The notes: generated by a model from the sequence alone, not told the origin. Shown: positions 9,901 to 19,483, counted from the first letter of the stretch. The stretch: DNA of 20,114 bases from Kipferlia bialata (GCA_003568945.1 BDIP01000392.1:1-20114), one strand, 5' to 3'. Numbers and translations are program-made.

Positions 9901-12139
9901 CTCTGTCACTAGTCAGGCCGAGGAGGCAGAGAGGGAGAGGGAGAGGGAGAGGGAGATAGAGAGAGCTGAGGAGGAGGAGGAGCGCAGTGCTCGCGTGGCT
10001 GTGCTGGTTGCCAGGCGCAGTCAGTCCAGCATGGACATGTACAGAGACAGAGCGCAGAGGGAGAGGGCGAAGAAGAGGGAGAGAGAGAGGGAGAGCAGGA
10101 GGCAGAGGGCCATCGAGGATGCCGAGGAGAGGGCCAGAGACAGGGCGGCTGAGGCAGAGAGACTGGCTGCGGTGGCACTGCTGGAGAGGACAGAGGCCAG
10201 CGAGGCCTCCTCCCCAGCTGCTCCGGCTCTGTCCCTCCCTGCCTCTGCCCCTGAGTCCCCCCTATCAACGGTGGAGGGCAGGCCCCGCCTGTCTGTATCT
10301 GCCTGTCCCATCGACCATGCCACAAGGGTGGAGGGGGTGCAGGGAGAGAGAGAGGGAGAGTCAGGTGGGGATGTGCCCAGGGTAGGGTCTGTGGCTGTGC
10401 TTGAGCTGACTGTGGAGAGAGAGTCCCAGCAGGGCAGTGCCCCCCACTCACCCCTGGGCAGTGAGGGTGATGCCACAAGGGAGGATGTGGTATCCACCCC
10501 CCAGGTGTTTGCGCAGCCTGACAGGTCTACCCTCCCCACCCCCACTGCATCACCCCCTGCCACACACCCCACAAGGGCAGATGGAGAGGCCGTGGCTACT
10601 GGGGGGTGCTCGGAGGGTGGGACGGAGCTGGCAGAGTGCCCGGTCTCCCCTGTCCTAAGGGGTAGGGAGAGTGGGGGAGCGGGTGAAGCCGGTGAGTATG
10701 TCTCCCTGTCTGAGCGTATGCAGTCTGTGGCACTTAGGAGTGTGGAGACTGAGACCGAGATGGACACAGAGGCTATGGAGAGAGAGAGGGCGGTAGAGAG
10801 AGAGAGACAGGCGAGGGAGGATGAGGAGAGGCAGCGTGAGAGGGACAGAGAGTCCATGGAGCGGCACCAGAGAGAGGCTCTGCTCGCTAAGGAGAGGGAG
10901 ATGGAGATGGAGAGAGAGAGAGAGGAGACGCGGCGCCTGCCCCCCAGGGTCAGTGCCCCTCTCCCCCCCGCACCCCCTCCCTCCTATACCAGACCCCACA
11001 CCGCGTCCACCGTCAACCCCTCTCTCTCACTCTCCCTGTCGGACTCCCGGTCCCACCCCTTGGCATCGAGATCAGCACTCTCTCTCTCCTCCCCCAAGCC
11101 GAGCCAGTCCAGCACAGACGCCCTGTCCCACCCTGCCACCCCTCTCTCCCTCTCGGAGCCAGGGGCCTCCTCCAATGCGAGGAGGGACAGGGGAGAGAGG
11201 GCAGACAGCGTGAGGGATGACGGGGGTATGGGGTCGAGTGCTCTGTACATGGGTGGTGGCATGACATCATCCAACAGCTCTCTCTCCCTCTCTGTCTTCG
11301 GTAGCCAAGGGGGAGCAGGGGCCTTCGGGGGTACTAGTGCCCCACCCCTAGAGGACAGGGGTAGTATGGGGGAGAGGGGGGAGGCCAGGGGTCGGCCTGG
11401 GAGGTCAGTTGTATCCTCCGCTGCTGATGCCCCCCCTACTCTCTCCACCCACACCGGTGTGACTGGCATGGGAGTGCCTAGCAGACACAGGCTGCAGGTG
11501 GAGGGGCTGACCAACAGGCTGGCCTCTGCTGCCGAGGGCACTGACTCCCTGGGTGCCAGTACGACATCTCTCCTCGGGTCCCTTATCTCACACGAGAGGG
11601 AGAGAGAGAGGGCCACGGGCAGCAGGAGCAGGCCGAGCTCTGCGAGGAGACCCCAGGATAGGGGTCCCCCTGTCTCTGGCGCTAGAAGGGAGAGGCCCTC
11701 CTCGGCTGGTCAGAGGACCACCTCCATAGCCTATGGGTCAGCTGCCTTTGGGATAGGGACTGCCAAGTCCCCACTGATGCAGTCTCTGAGAGAGAGCAGG
11801 GCACAGTTGGACAGGGGTAGACACACCCAGGCACAGGACGTGGAGGTGTCCAGTGTCAGCAGTCAGTACGGGCACATTGAGATGGAGTATGCGCAGCCAC
11901 AGCCACATGCACAGAACCCTGCCCGCTCTGACCCCGTCTCCTACAGATCCCTAGACACCTCTAGGGTAGGGGGCGGGTCTCTGAGTGCCAGGGGTAGGGC
12001 CAGCGGGTACCATGCCTCCTCAGGCCCATCTATCTCCATGTCGGGGTCCGGTGCTGACCTTGGTGCTGGGGTGTCTGATGACAGGATGCAGGCAGCACTC
12101 AACGCAGCCACCCAGAGACTGCAGAACTGGCACGGCTGA
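6917..12139 (+). CDS. TPR protein with very long disordered RS/E-rich tail, 5' end missing
   Basis: Seven exons: 6917-7024, 7245-7296, 7425-7479, 7614-7705, 7808-7861, 7964-8024, 8231-12139. About 1442 residues are visible and the TGA is at 12137. The first exon enters mid-codon inside a TPR helix (NLERALYYLDRALKLA), so earlier exons are absent. TPR-like repeats follow: THLNLCAVLSATGKHSEAY and AAYHNLGVEQEFLGYRDAAA. This style recurs in protist cytoskeletal or ciliary TPR proteins. The final exon, 3909 bp without an intron, encodes a basic segment with RRPASA motifs, a Gly/Gln/Pro segment, SRQ repeats (9740-9860), two charged helical stretches rich in RE/EE (about 9917-10215 and 10711-10935), and RPSSA motifs near the end (11616-11720). 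Basic RPxSA motifs suggest microtubule or axoneme association, which is inference. Acceptor 8180 is an in-frame alternative adding 17 residues. I do not recognise the gene. Confidence 0.85.
7093..7125 (+). repeat. Junction echo of TPR-gene first exon donor
   Basis: A 33-base copy of 6994-7026 (exon end plus GT) with 28 of 33 matches and no indels. In frame it reads LNQCAVRGATG against LNLCAVLSATG. A CAG within it followed by 15 bases and GT could form an in-phase microexon. A third, 16-base identical copy of the junction (7012-7027) lies at 7181-7196. Confidence 0.8.
7181..7196 (+). repeat. Second, shorter echo of the same donor
   Basis: Sixteen bases identical to 7012-7027 (CTCAGTGCCACAGGTA), spanning the exon end and the GT donor. 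It lies in the same intron as the echo at 7093-7125. Confidence 0.7.
8091..8237 (+). repeat. Triplicated 3' splice site before the last exon
   Basis: Three 23-base copies of TCCTTC...CCCAGGGCAAGG lie at 8091-8113, 8164-8186 and 8215-8237. Each upstream copy differs from the last by two bases. The last is the best acceptor for the 3909-bp exon because it restores the frame (GGC at 8231). Using the middle AG (exon from 8180) adds 51 bases, which stay in frame without a stop. Using the first AG (exon from 8107) adds 124 bases and shifts the frame. Confidence 0.9.
9740..9860 (+). repeat. Coding SRQ repeat array
   Basis: Degenerate short coding repeats yield runs of Ser-Arg-Gln-x such as SRQSSRQGSRQASRQASRPG within the disordered tail of the TPR protein. 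They resemble RS-type low-complexity phosphorylation-rich segments. This suggests expansion of a small unit by slippage. Confidence 0.85.
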
Positions 12140-12163
12140 GGATGATACCTTGTAATAGATTCA

Positions 12164-12905
12164 ATGTGTGAATATGATATCCCTATTGACATGAATGAGG
12201 GTATGAGGTTTGTAGCCAAAAACCAACTGTGTTAGAGACTCTTTTTGTGTTGTCAGTCTGTCTTTGCAGTGTCCTTTGGTGCGTGGTAACACAACAGACC
12301 AGCTACGCAGCCTGGACTGCGGCAGTATGGACATCCACTTCCTCCATGGGAGCCTGGACCTGTTCACTCTGAGTGTCCCTCGGGATATGGCCCCCTCCAC
12401 ACACATCTCAGCCCTGGCACCCCGTATCTCTGCCGCCATCAGTGCCACCCTGAGAGATATGGCAGAGGACACAGACTCTGACACCGACGCAGATGGGGGT
12501 ATCGGTGAGTGTGTGGCCCTGTCCCACCTCTTCCATGTCAACCATGTCGAGGTCCACCCCTCCACCCCCCTAGCCTTCCTGCTTACATATGTCAACATGG
12601 GGGTGGTGGAGGTGAATGTGTCATCAGTGGAGGCAGAGGTGGAGGAGGAGGAGAGAGAGAGAGAGAGACAGACTCAGGTACCTGTTGGCACCCTCCACTT
12701 CCCTACCCCCAACCCCACCCCCCTCGCCACCCTACCCCCTACCTTCGACCTGGACCCAGCCGCTGTGATAGTGAGTGGGGGGGCAGTGAATGTCCTCTCC
12801 AGGGATAGACGGGCTGTGGTGACTGTGGTGGGGGGCAAGGTGGTGCAGAGTGTCATGGTGGACACAGCTGCTATACCCAAGGGAGAGCATGTGGTCTGCA
12901 CTCAG
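12164..12905 (+). CDS. Unknown protein (possibly 5' part of a longer gene)
   Basis: Proposed exons are 12164-12200 and 12298-12905. The second uses an acceptor ending TAACACAACAG, close to the fused branch-point acceptors of metamonads. The start would read MCEYDIPIDMNEDQLRSLDC; ATG 12191 is an alternative. About 215 residues are visible, with strand-like stretches (SMDIHFLHGSLDLFTLSV, AVVTVVGGKVVQSVMVD), an acidic Asp/Glu patch and a short RERERQ run. I see no signal peptide, no membrane segment and no family I recognise. The first ATG lies only 24 bp after the stop of the TPR gene. A donor at 12906 (CAG|GTGGGT) leads into an intron holding poly-C. Splicing to 13104 would be in phase and would fuse this to the membrane protein below. 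Without a signal peptide here that fusion is doubtful. If the intron is retained the frame stops at 12914. Confidence 0.65.
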
Positions 12906-12941
12906 GTGGGTTAAGGCACAACACATGTTGAGCTAGCATAT

Positions 12942-13012
12942 CCCCCCCCCCCCCCCCCCCCCCCCTCCCCTCCCCCTCTCCCTCTCCCCCCCCCCCCCCC
13001 CCCCCCCCCCCC
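12942..13012 (+). repeat. Double poly-C tract with C/T-rich centre
   Basis: C24 at 12942-12965, a C/T-rich link, then C27 at 12986-13012. It separates a GC3-rich cytosolic-looking exon from downstream exons with more A/T-ending codons. This is the second candidate false join. Confidence 0.98.
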
Positions 13013-13103
13013 TTCCCTCTTCATTTCCCTACTCATAACATGGAGGTACATTCACTCTCCTCTCATACGTGTTATCCTCCCCTTCCTTTGTCTCCTCCTC
13101 TAG

Positions 13104-14555
13104 ATCTCTCCCAGTATAATACAGTATTGTGATACTGGGCAAGCATTCTTTTTCCCCACCGCTCCCAGTCATACTATCCCAGGTACATATGATACCACCA
13201 CTAATCACTATATTCAACTCATGTCTCAGATTGGGTCAGGTGGCCACACCGACTCTCTCCTGTATGAACTGGACAACATCGGTGTGGTGCCTAATGGGCT
13301 GTGCATCAAGGTGTATGGTAGAACTAAAAGATCACTATGATATATCTGTGATTCATACACTGTACAATAATGCACCCCCCTCCCGCTAGAGATCTGCTTT
13401 GCGGTAGAGAGAGACTCTCTCTCCCTCTACTTCTCCTTTCTCACCCTTCTCTCTCTGTCAGAGACTCTGACTGACCCCAGGTCCTGTGGAAGAACGGAGG
13501 AGATGTCCACTTTGGGTGTAACTATGTGGCAGGTATAAACCTACCCATGCTCTTGGATACCTGCAGTTACACAAGTAGACCTACCGCAGATATACCACAT
13601 TGATTTGTCCTCATTTAGCAGTGACTTGTAGTCTTTCAGACGTTATAGGTGTTGGAGAGTCTGTTGCTGTTCTGACCCAAGGCTCTAGCAATGGTGTCAC
13701 TGTACCCCTTGTTGGCCCCTCTGACTCTCTTACCCACATCAACATGTCAGATGACCTATTTGCATCCTTGGACCAGGTGAGGCATCAAATATAACATCTT
13801 TAACTGTTGGTGTCTTAGTGAAATACTGCCAGTTAGATGAGGCTATATACTCCTAATACTACTTCTGACTACATTCCCTTACATGGTTATTGGATACTCA
13901 CCGTGGGAGTCTCACCCCAGACATACATATTCACGAGTGACACCCCGTACAGAGGTATGCACATCGAGGGTCTGGCCTGTGACCTGGAGGAGGGGGACTC
14001 CCTCACACTCTTTGCATCAGACTGCAACGTGGCCAGTGAGGTAGGTAACTTGGTAGGTAACTTGTATCTCTACCCTGTCTCACACATTCATTGAGGCTCC
14101 AAATCAGTCTATGTCCCTCAATTCAACCCCCAGGTGACCCACGACAACACCTATGCCACCATCCTGGGAGGGTATACCTATGACACGGAGTGGGACCTGT
14201 CGGGGTTCGACTCCAACCAGGTATCCATAATAATAGTATATATCAATACGCCTCTCTAGGGGTGGGGGAGGTGTTGAGTCCAAGTGACACTGGTAAGTGT
14301 GTACAATATACTACCATTCACCCCCAGGGCACCTGCATAGCCCTCCATGTCCACACTGGTGGGGTGTACGATAGGACACTGGACTTCTCCTACCAGCTCG
14401 TATCCCCTGACACTCCATATGTACCTGATGACCCCCCTAGTCTTCTGTGGCTGTGGGTGTTGATAGGTGTGGTGGTTACAGCTGGGGCGGTGGCAGGAGG
14501 GTGTGTACTGTGGAAGAAGAAGCAGAGTGGGGTGGAGAGGCAGGCGTTAGTATGA
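13104..14555 (+). CDS. Type I membrane protein, ectodomain and tail (5' end uncertain)
   Basis: Six exons, all phase-consistent: 13104-13310, 13481-13532, 13622-13776, 13837-14040 (13921 is an alternative start), 14134-14220, 14328-14555. About 310 residues. The part before the membrane is Cys-containing and rich in strands and Thr/Ser/Asn, for example YCDTGQAFFFPTAP, GLCIKVLWKNGGDVHFGCNY and GLACDLEEGDSLTLFASDC. It looks extracellular, loosely like CUB or other beta-sandwich modules, but I recognise no family. Near the end, LLWLWVLIGVVVTAGAVAGG is a clear transmembrane helix, followed by a KKK stop-transfer and a tail of about 14 residues. No signal peptide is visible, so the true 5' end is missing or lies across the poly-C. 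Codons end in A/T more often than in the upstream genes. Confidence 0.75.
14041..14064 (+). repeat. Tandem 12-nt donor duplication
   Basis: GTAGGTAACTTG occurs twice in direct tandem at the 5' splice site after 14040. Using the second GT adds 12 bases, coding Val-Gly-Asn-Leu in frame. This is a possible NAGTA-type alternative donor. Confidence 0.9.
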
Positions 14556-15118
14556 AAGGTGGATAGTCGTGAATAGACTGGACGCAATTGTCTCGTCTTG
14601 TCCGGTGATATATGTGTTCCAAGTTAATACTCTACCAATGTGACTGACTTACTGACCTAGCCCAGTCAATGACACATATCCATCACCATTCTTTGAAAGA
14701 ACCTCTCTCCCTCTCTCTCGAGACGTAGGGCACAGCAGTCGAAGAGTGATGGGATCCCGTTGAGAACACGGTCCACGCATAAGGAAATTCACCAATTCTC
14801 TAAGAGGATCATGATCTTGAGAATGGTTAATTCTATTATTCTCAAGATCATGATCCTCTTAGAGTACACTCTACTCGAGTGACTCTAGCACCATCAAGTG
14901 TTTAGACTGAGCCTTTCCACGTCTAATGTCAAAACTTCCGGGGTATGTGGGGATTGGAAGTCTTTTAGGCACAGTCACTATACTACTTACTTCCTATGTC
15001 ACCATTTTTGGCAGCACTACCCTCTCTTTGCTGGTTCTAGTGTCTCTGGATATGTTGTATCTTACTTTCACCTATCGGTACCGGTATCTTTTTAGCATAT
15101 CACCATTCTGATCCCTAG
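14556..15118. other. Intergenic region, AT-rich, with long hairpin
   Basis: No convincing exon appears here. One hydrophobic reading frame, 14926-15111, has AT-rich codons and no family match. A 27-bp perfect inverted repeat at 14798-14864 is listed separately. Confidence 0.45.
14798..14864. repeat. Perfect 27-bp inverted repeat (hairpin)
   Basis: Left arm 14798-14824 and right arm 14838-14864 are exact reverse complements, with a 13-nt AT-rich spacer. Each arm contains GATCATGATC, itself a palindrome. It lies about 240 bp after the stop of the membrane-protein gene. No target-site duplication or transposase was seen. Confidence 0.95.
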
Positions 15119-15480
15119 AAGCACTTCGACACCAAGCACCCTGGCTGGGAGAACCGCCCTGGCACTATATTGCCCCCTGTGGCACCTTCCACCCCTGTGT
15201 CGGTTCCAGTAGTGGCACAGGTTACACCAGTACCGGTTGCCATGTCCTCCACTCTGGTGGGGTCTGAGGTATAGTCCCGTTGACATAGAGGTCACCCGTG
15301 GTGCCACTTCTGTCCCCTCTCAGCTCGATGCACAGTGTGCCCGCCGTTCCCCCAGAGGCCAGATCCCAGCTCTCCCTGGCCATGTCCTCCGACTGGTACC
15401 AACAATCTGATCCCTATTCCATTTGCACTACACTACATACCACCTCTTTCCTCTACGGTGATAGATCGCACAATTCTATT
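15119..15480 (+). CDS. Candidate orphan exons, unknown protein
   Basis: Exon 15119-15261 follows a CTGATCCCTAG acceptor and reads KHFDTKHPGWENRPGTILPP, then a Pro/Val/Thr-rich stretch, with C/G-ending codons typical of the genes here. A second exon from 15324 (after CTCTCAG) reads SMHSVPAVPPEARSQLSLAM and may end at GTAAGT (15481). A donor at GG|GTCTGAG (15262) would join them in phase. If unspliced, the first exon ends at TAG 15272-15274. HFDTKH has the spacing of the last two ligands of a C2H2 finger, but no CxxC was found upstream. The 5' end is not identifiable; this may be a gene remnant. The remaining bases to 15713 show nothing convincing. Confidence 0.35.
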
Positions 15481-15713
15481 GTAAGTATTCCCTTTGGTAC
15501 TGGTGTGTCATATCAGGTGAACTACAACTTCCTCACAATATGGCAACAATCTTCCATACTTCCTCACTCATCACTGTGTATATACTAAAAGACTGCATGC
15601 TAACACCCTCCACGATGCCACTGCCACTTCTCACCATACACATGTCTCTCCTTCCTATTCACGTTGATCTAGGGATGCTACACACAGGAACAGCCCTGAA
15701 ATTCCTTCTCCTT

Positions 15714-18700
15714 TCACTCGACGTCATCGACAGACCCATAGTCCTCTGAATCATCGGGCCCCATGTTGTTGGCATCACGTCGGCGTTCCTCTGCAGCTCT
15801 GAGGAGGGCCTCGTCCTAGCATAAGAATATGAGTCCAATGTACGGAAGCGGTGGCGCTGTTGTTGTAGAAGCAAGTCAGATCCTTGTGTTATACTATTAG
15901 TGTATGCAAGGTATTTGCCTACCTTTGCCACAATTTCGGCACGTGTAGTCCACATATGCTGATGGGGCATGAAACGTGCCGCCATCTCAGGGCGGAACAC
16001 GTTAAAGGGCGAGTAGTTGGCCAGGTTGGTCACCTTAGCTGTGTATAGGTCTGAGCGGTTGAACACACGGGACCCATAGTATGTTCTGGCTGAGGTGGTG
16101 GTGAAGATGGAGCCGAATGGGTCGTTGAAGACCACCTGGATCTCCTGACTACTGACGTCGACTTGACTTTGCATATCCTGCATCTGGGGTAAGACTCTTA
16201 CTAAGAGTCAGAGAGATGTCGTTACAGTGTGGTTTTGAGGGACTGGTGCCAAGATCTTACCCTGGCCTCCTCTATGTCATCGACAATGTGGTTGATGTCA
16301 TGCCTAGCAAGGTATCTTGACTGGTTGAGCTCACTGGCCACCAGACTGGGTAAATGAGTGCATTAAGGGAATTGTGAGTGTATCATAATAATTATCTCAC
16401 AGCCTACTATCGCCCGTACAGCAATATACCTCCTACTCTTACATCTCTGGACTGAGCCTATATCATGGATATAAATACAGCTCACCAGTCCACTCCTAAC
16501 AGGTTCTTCTGGACTGCCTTTACCTCCCACTGGATCTCAGGTACAATGAGACATGTTCTCCAGAAGGCGCCTGGGGTAGTAGAAACCAATGGTAACTTAC
16601 CATATACTACAACTGGTGAATGAAGTGCTACCCTACCCTTAGGCCTGGAGATGTCTCCTAGGAGCTGATCACCGCAGTATAGCACTGAACCAGGGGTCAG
16701 TCCCGTCAGAGCGGTGAACTCAGCAATGCTACCACCCTGGTAGACCTAGGGGTAGAGAGTGTGTGGTTCAGATATGTGCTTCAGTCTTTGTATACTATAG
16801 AACAACTGCATCACGTACCTTTCTTGGGTGCATGTAGGTGACACGCTTTGTGCTGAGTTGAGTTTCAATGTGGACCTGGTCCTGAGGCACTATGTCCTCC
16901 ATGACGTGGTTGGTGACCTCCCTTACTGTGAGAACATATACAGCCTCACCTTTATATATACGACGAAGCAGACCTATTCAGATACCTAAGGGGAATACCC
17001 TCTCCAAACCAGTGTGGCTTCTGAGCTCCCACGACGATGTAGTCGAAGTAGTCATGGAGCTCTGGTCCTCGGCATTACTGTGACGACAACCTCAATGTTC
17101 GACTAATGTAAGAATACAAGGCTCACATACCAAAGAGGAACCTAAGCATGCTTATAGCATACCCATACTGGCTGTTGGTGAGGACAAAGGTCTTATTCCC
17201 ACCCTGCTTCAGGCCTCTCATGAGGTTCTTTAGCTCCATTCTGTTGTTGTGCACATATCTGTGTGAGGAAAAAGTCAACTGTTCGGTGAATAGATACTAG
17301 ATACACAGTTCAATATTCATCTCCAATATGAGACGTCCCTTGTCTTGTCCTCCAGCACAGCCGTCTTCATCACTCCAGTATGACGGTGCACGTGATCCAT
17401 CGCCGTACTGGGTCAGTACTTTGTGCTGCAGGAGACTCACCCATCGAGTGAGTAGTGCAAAGATACCCTCGCTTACATAGAACAGCGTACCTCAGGTCTG
17501 TCCATAGGGACTGGTAGTTCACATCATGGTACTGGAGTCAGGTGTAATGAGGTTCACAGAAAATTACCATTTTAGAGAGTATAACACGCCCAGTCCACAG
17601 TCACTGGTTGTACTAGAGGACGTTTTCATACCCGACTGACATTGTCCACCATTGTGATCCAGAGGCAGCTCTGGGGAGCGGCAAAGAAGGTGTCAAACAG
17701 TTTGAACCTACAGTATAAGGACAATATACTGTACAGATTTGAAGATCAAGCCTTGACTCCGCTACCACAGCAACAAATAGAGATAAGATGAGACGTTTAG
17801 GGACCCTATTAGTGATATTTACCTGCTGCTCTCTAGCTCACGCTTGGAGATGACGGAGAATGGGTATACTGCCTCGATCTCCCCCCTGGTAGTGAGGTGA
17901 AGAAGGTAGATACCACGAATTGGTAGGAGGTCAGGAGCTCACAGACGTACGGGAAGAGGACCCGAGCACCATGACAGCCCATGGCGACGTTTCCAAACTG
18001 CAATGAGACCAATACCGCCAATACCATATTCTCCTGTAGCGTACAAATGAATAGCATAGGTGCTGGAGTACGGAGAGGCACAGTAATTGTCGTACCTCGT
18101 CGATCTTGAGCAGGTTGCCTGGAAATGAGATACTGTGACATAACGGTTGGATACGAGACTATACGGTGATGGTGGGATCTTGCAGCACGGACATAACGAC
18201 AGGAATATATTGCAATTGTAGTTTATAGTCACAAACCACACCACACCTGTGTGAATGTCTATGAAGATGCCACGGGGAGGGACAAAGGGAACTCCTGTCT
18301 GGGGATATTGGTCGTCGTCATCACCGGCGGTCTCATCACCCTCACTCTCACCCTCCTCATCAGGCCATCTGTCTGGCACACGAGGCCTTGGGTCAATGGA
18401 CGCCTGGAGGTACTACGTGTGAGGTGTGAACGACAAGAGTCGAAACTGTAGCAGAGTGCAACTTGCCCTACTAGAGCGGTTTGACCGTGGTAAATATGCA
18501 CCAATATCATTGTAGTACGAGTACAATTGTCCATACCTTTGCATTAAAGAGGGAAATGGGGTAGTGCAGCTTCTCAACAAGGTACGCCCTGAGTGAGATG
18601 GTTGAACGTCCTCATTTCAAAAGTTAGTATCTAACTAATACCAGATTGGCACAAATGAGAAGTTCTCATATTGAACAACAACTCCAAAAGCACCAAAGAT

Positions 18701-19261
18701 AAGGGGACTCACCTTGCCTTGTCGAAGATGAGTCTCTCCAACACCCAGTTGTACTCCAGCAGGGTGAAGTCGAGATCTGGGGTGGGAAGTATTCCTATTC
18801 CGTACACACAGAATAGAGAATTTGAAGAGTGAGTCACAGGCACTTGTTGACACCTAGTTAGGTCAGCGGTGACTGTTAAGTTAACAGCGTTTAGTTTACA
18901 TTGATGAGTGAATGGAGTTAAGTAGAAGAGACTGTTGACTGCAGCCAAGATACCCTGTTACAGCTAGAACCAATTTGAAATACTCACTAGTGATAGCGTC
19001 CGCAACTGTAGACACATTTGAGTATGGTTATGCAAGGGTACAACATACCGAATCCCACTGCTCGGATGCTTGCCATGTGGACAGGTCGGTTTACGAAGAC
19101 CTCAGACCCGTTCCTTCCCTGACATTGAATGATGCATGTGTTCTGAGTGAAAGTAGAACAGTTTTAAACCGTCAATATATATAGGTTACCTCAGCAATGG
19201 CCCCATGTGCCACGGAACCCGGTGCCCCTCCGCCACCATCTGCGGTCTTCTGTGGCTGCAT
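15714..19261 (-). CDS. NT5C2: Cytosolic purine 5'-nucleotidase, NT5C2-like (HAD superfamily)
   Basis: Nineteen exons on the minus strand: 19261-19190, 19118-19049, 18776-18713, 18588-18537, 18403-18247, 18118-18096 (23 bp), 17997-17951, 17885-17823, 17707-17632, 17531-17491, 17407-17335, 17258-17131, 17067-16986, 16921-16819, 16745-16637, 16570-16486, 16345-16261, 16183-15923, 15815-15714. About 565-570 aa; human NT5C2 has 561. HAD motifs: VGFDLDFTLL (nucleophile Asp, about residue 48), FVLTNSQYGY, VGAQKPHWFGEG (Lys) and LYCGDQLLGD. FVNRPVHM before motif I and GSIFTTTSARTYYGS...RSDLYTAKVTNL near the end are family hallmarks. It dephosphorylates IMP/GMP-type nucleotides in the cytosol. An acidic Asp/Glu insert sits in exon 5. 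The exon 11-12 junction is out of frame with the obvious acceptor. An acceptor at 17279 (exon from 17278) restores it, adding 20 bases. Confidence 0.9.
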
Positions 19262-19483
19262 AGTACCTGTAGTTGCCTTCTTCACCAGAGTGACTGACTC
19301 AGTCACTGAGATTAGAAGAAGAGACCCCCGGTCGGTGTGGTGGACCGTCTCACCCTACAGTGTTTCTGTAATAGGGCATCATGCATGTCGGATTTACAGT
19401 GGAAGAATGCTGCGAAACGTCGATTCAGAAAAGTTCACTAAAGCTTGGGCTCTATTAGACACTCCATGTGAACCGTTACTTTC
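19262..19483. promoter_or_regulatory. Spacer between GST-like and NT5C2-like genes
   Basis: These 222 bp lie between the stop of the GST-like gene and the start of the NT5C2-like gene, both on the minus strand. A 19-bp palindrome at 19289-19307 lies 28 bp upstream of the NT5C2-like ATG. No other structure stands out. Confidence 0.5.
19289..19307. promoter_or_regulatory. 19-bp palindrome with TGACTCA core
   Basis: AGTGACTGA-C-TCAGTCACT has perfect 9-bp arms around one base and contains TGACTCA, the classical bZIP (AP-1/Gcn4-type) site. Its position 28 bp before the start codon makes a transcription-factor or initiator role plausible. The binding protein is unknown. Confidence 0.5.

Noticed and set aside
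9172-11616. Long minus-strand open frames (245, 278 and 210 codons) opposite the giant exon
   Set aside because: They mirror low-complexity Ser/Arg/Glu codons in GC-rich sequence, lack splice structure and show no domain. The plus frame is continuous for 3.9 kb.
14926-15111. Small hydrophobic membrane protein frame
   Set aside because: AT-rich codons, no upstream signal and no family pattern. Composition alone could give this frame.
16191-16210. Small 8-bp-arm palindrome near a nucleotidase acceptor
   Set aside because: It is short, within an intron, and lacks a partner elsewhere; chance is a sufficient explanation.
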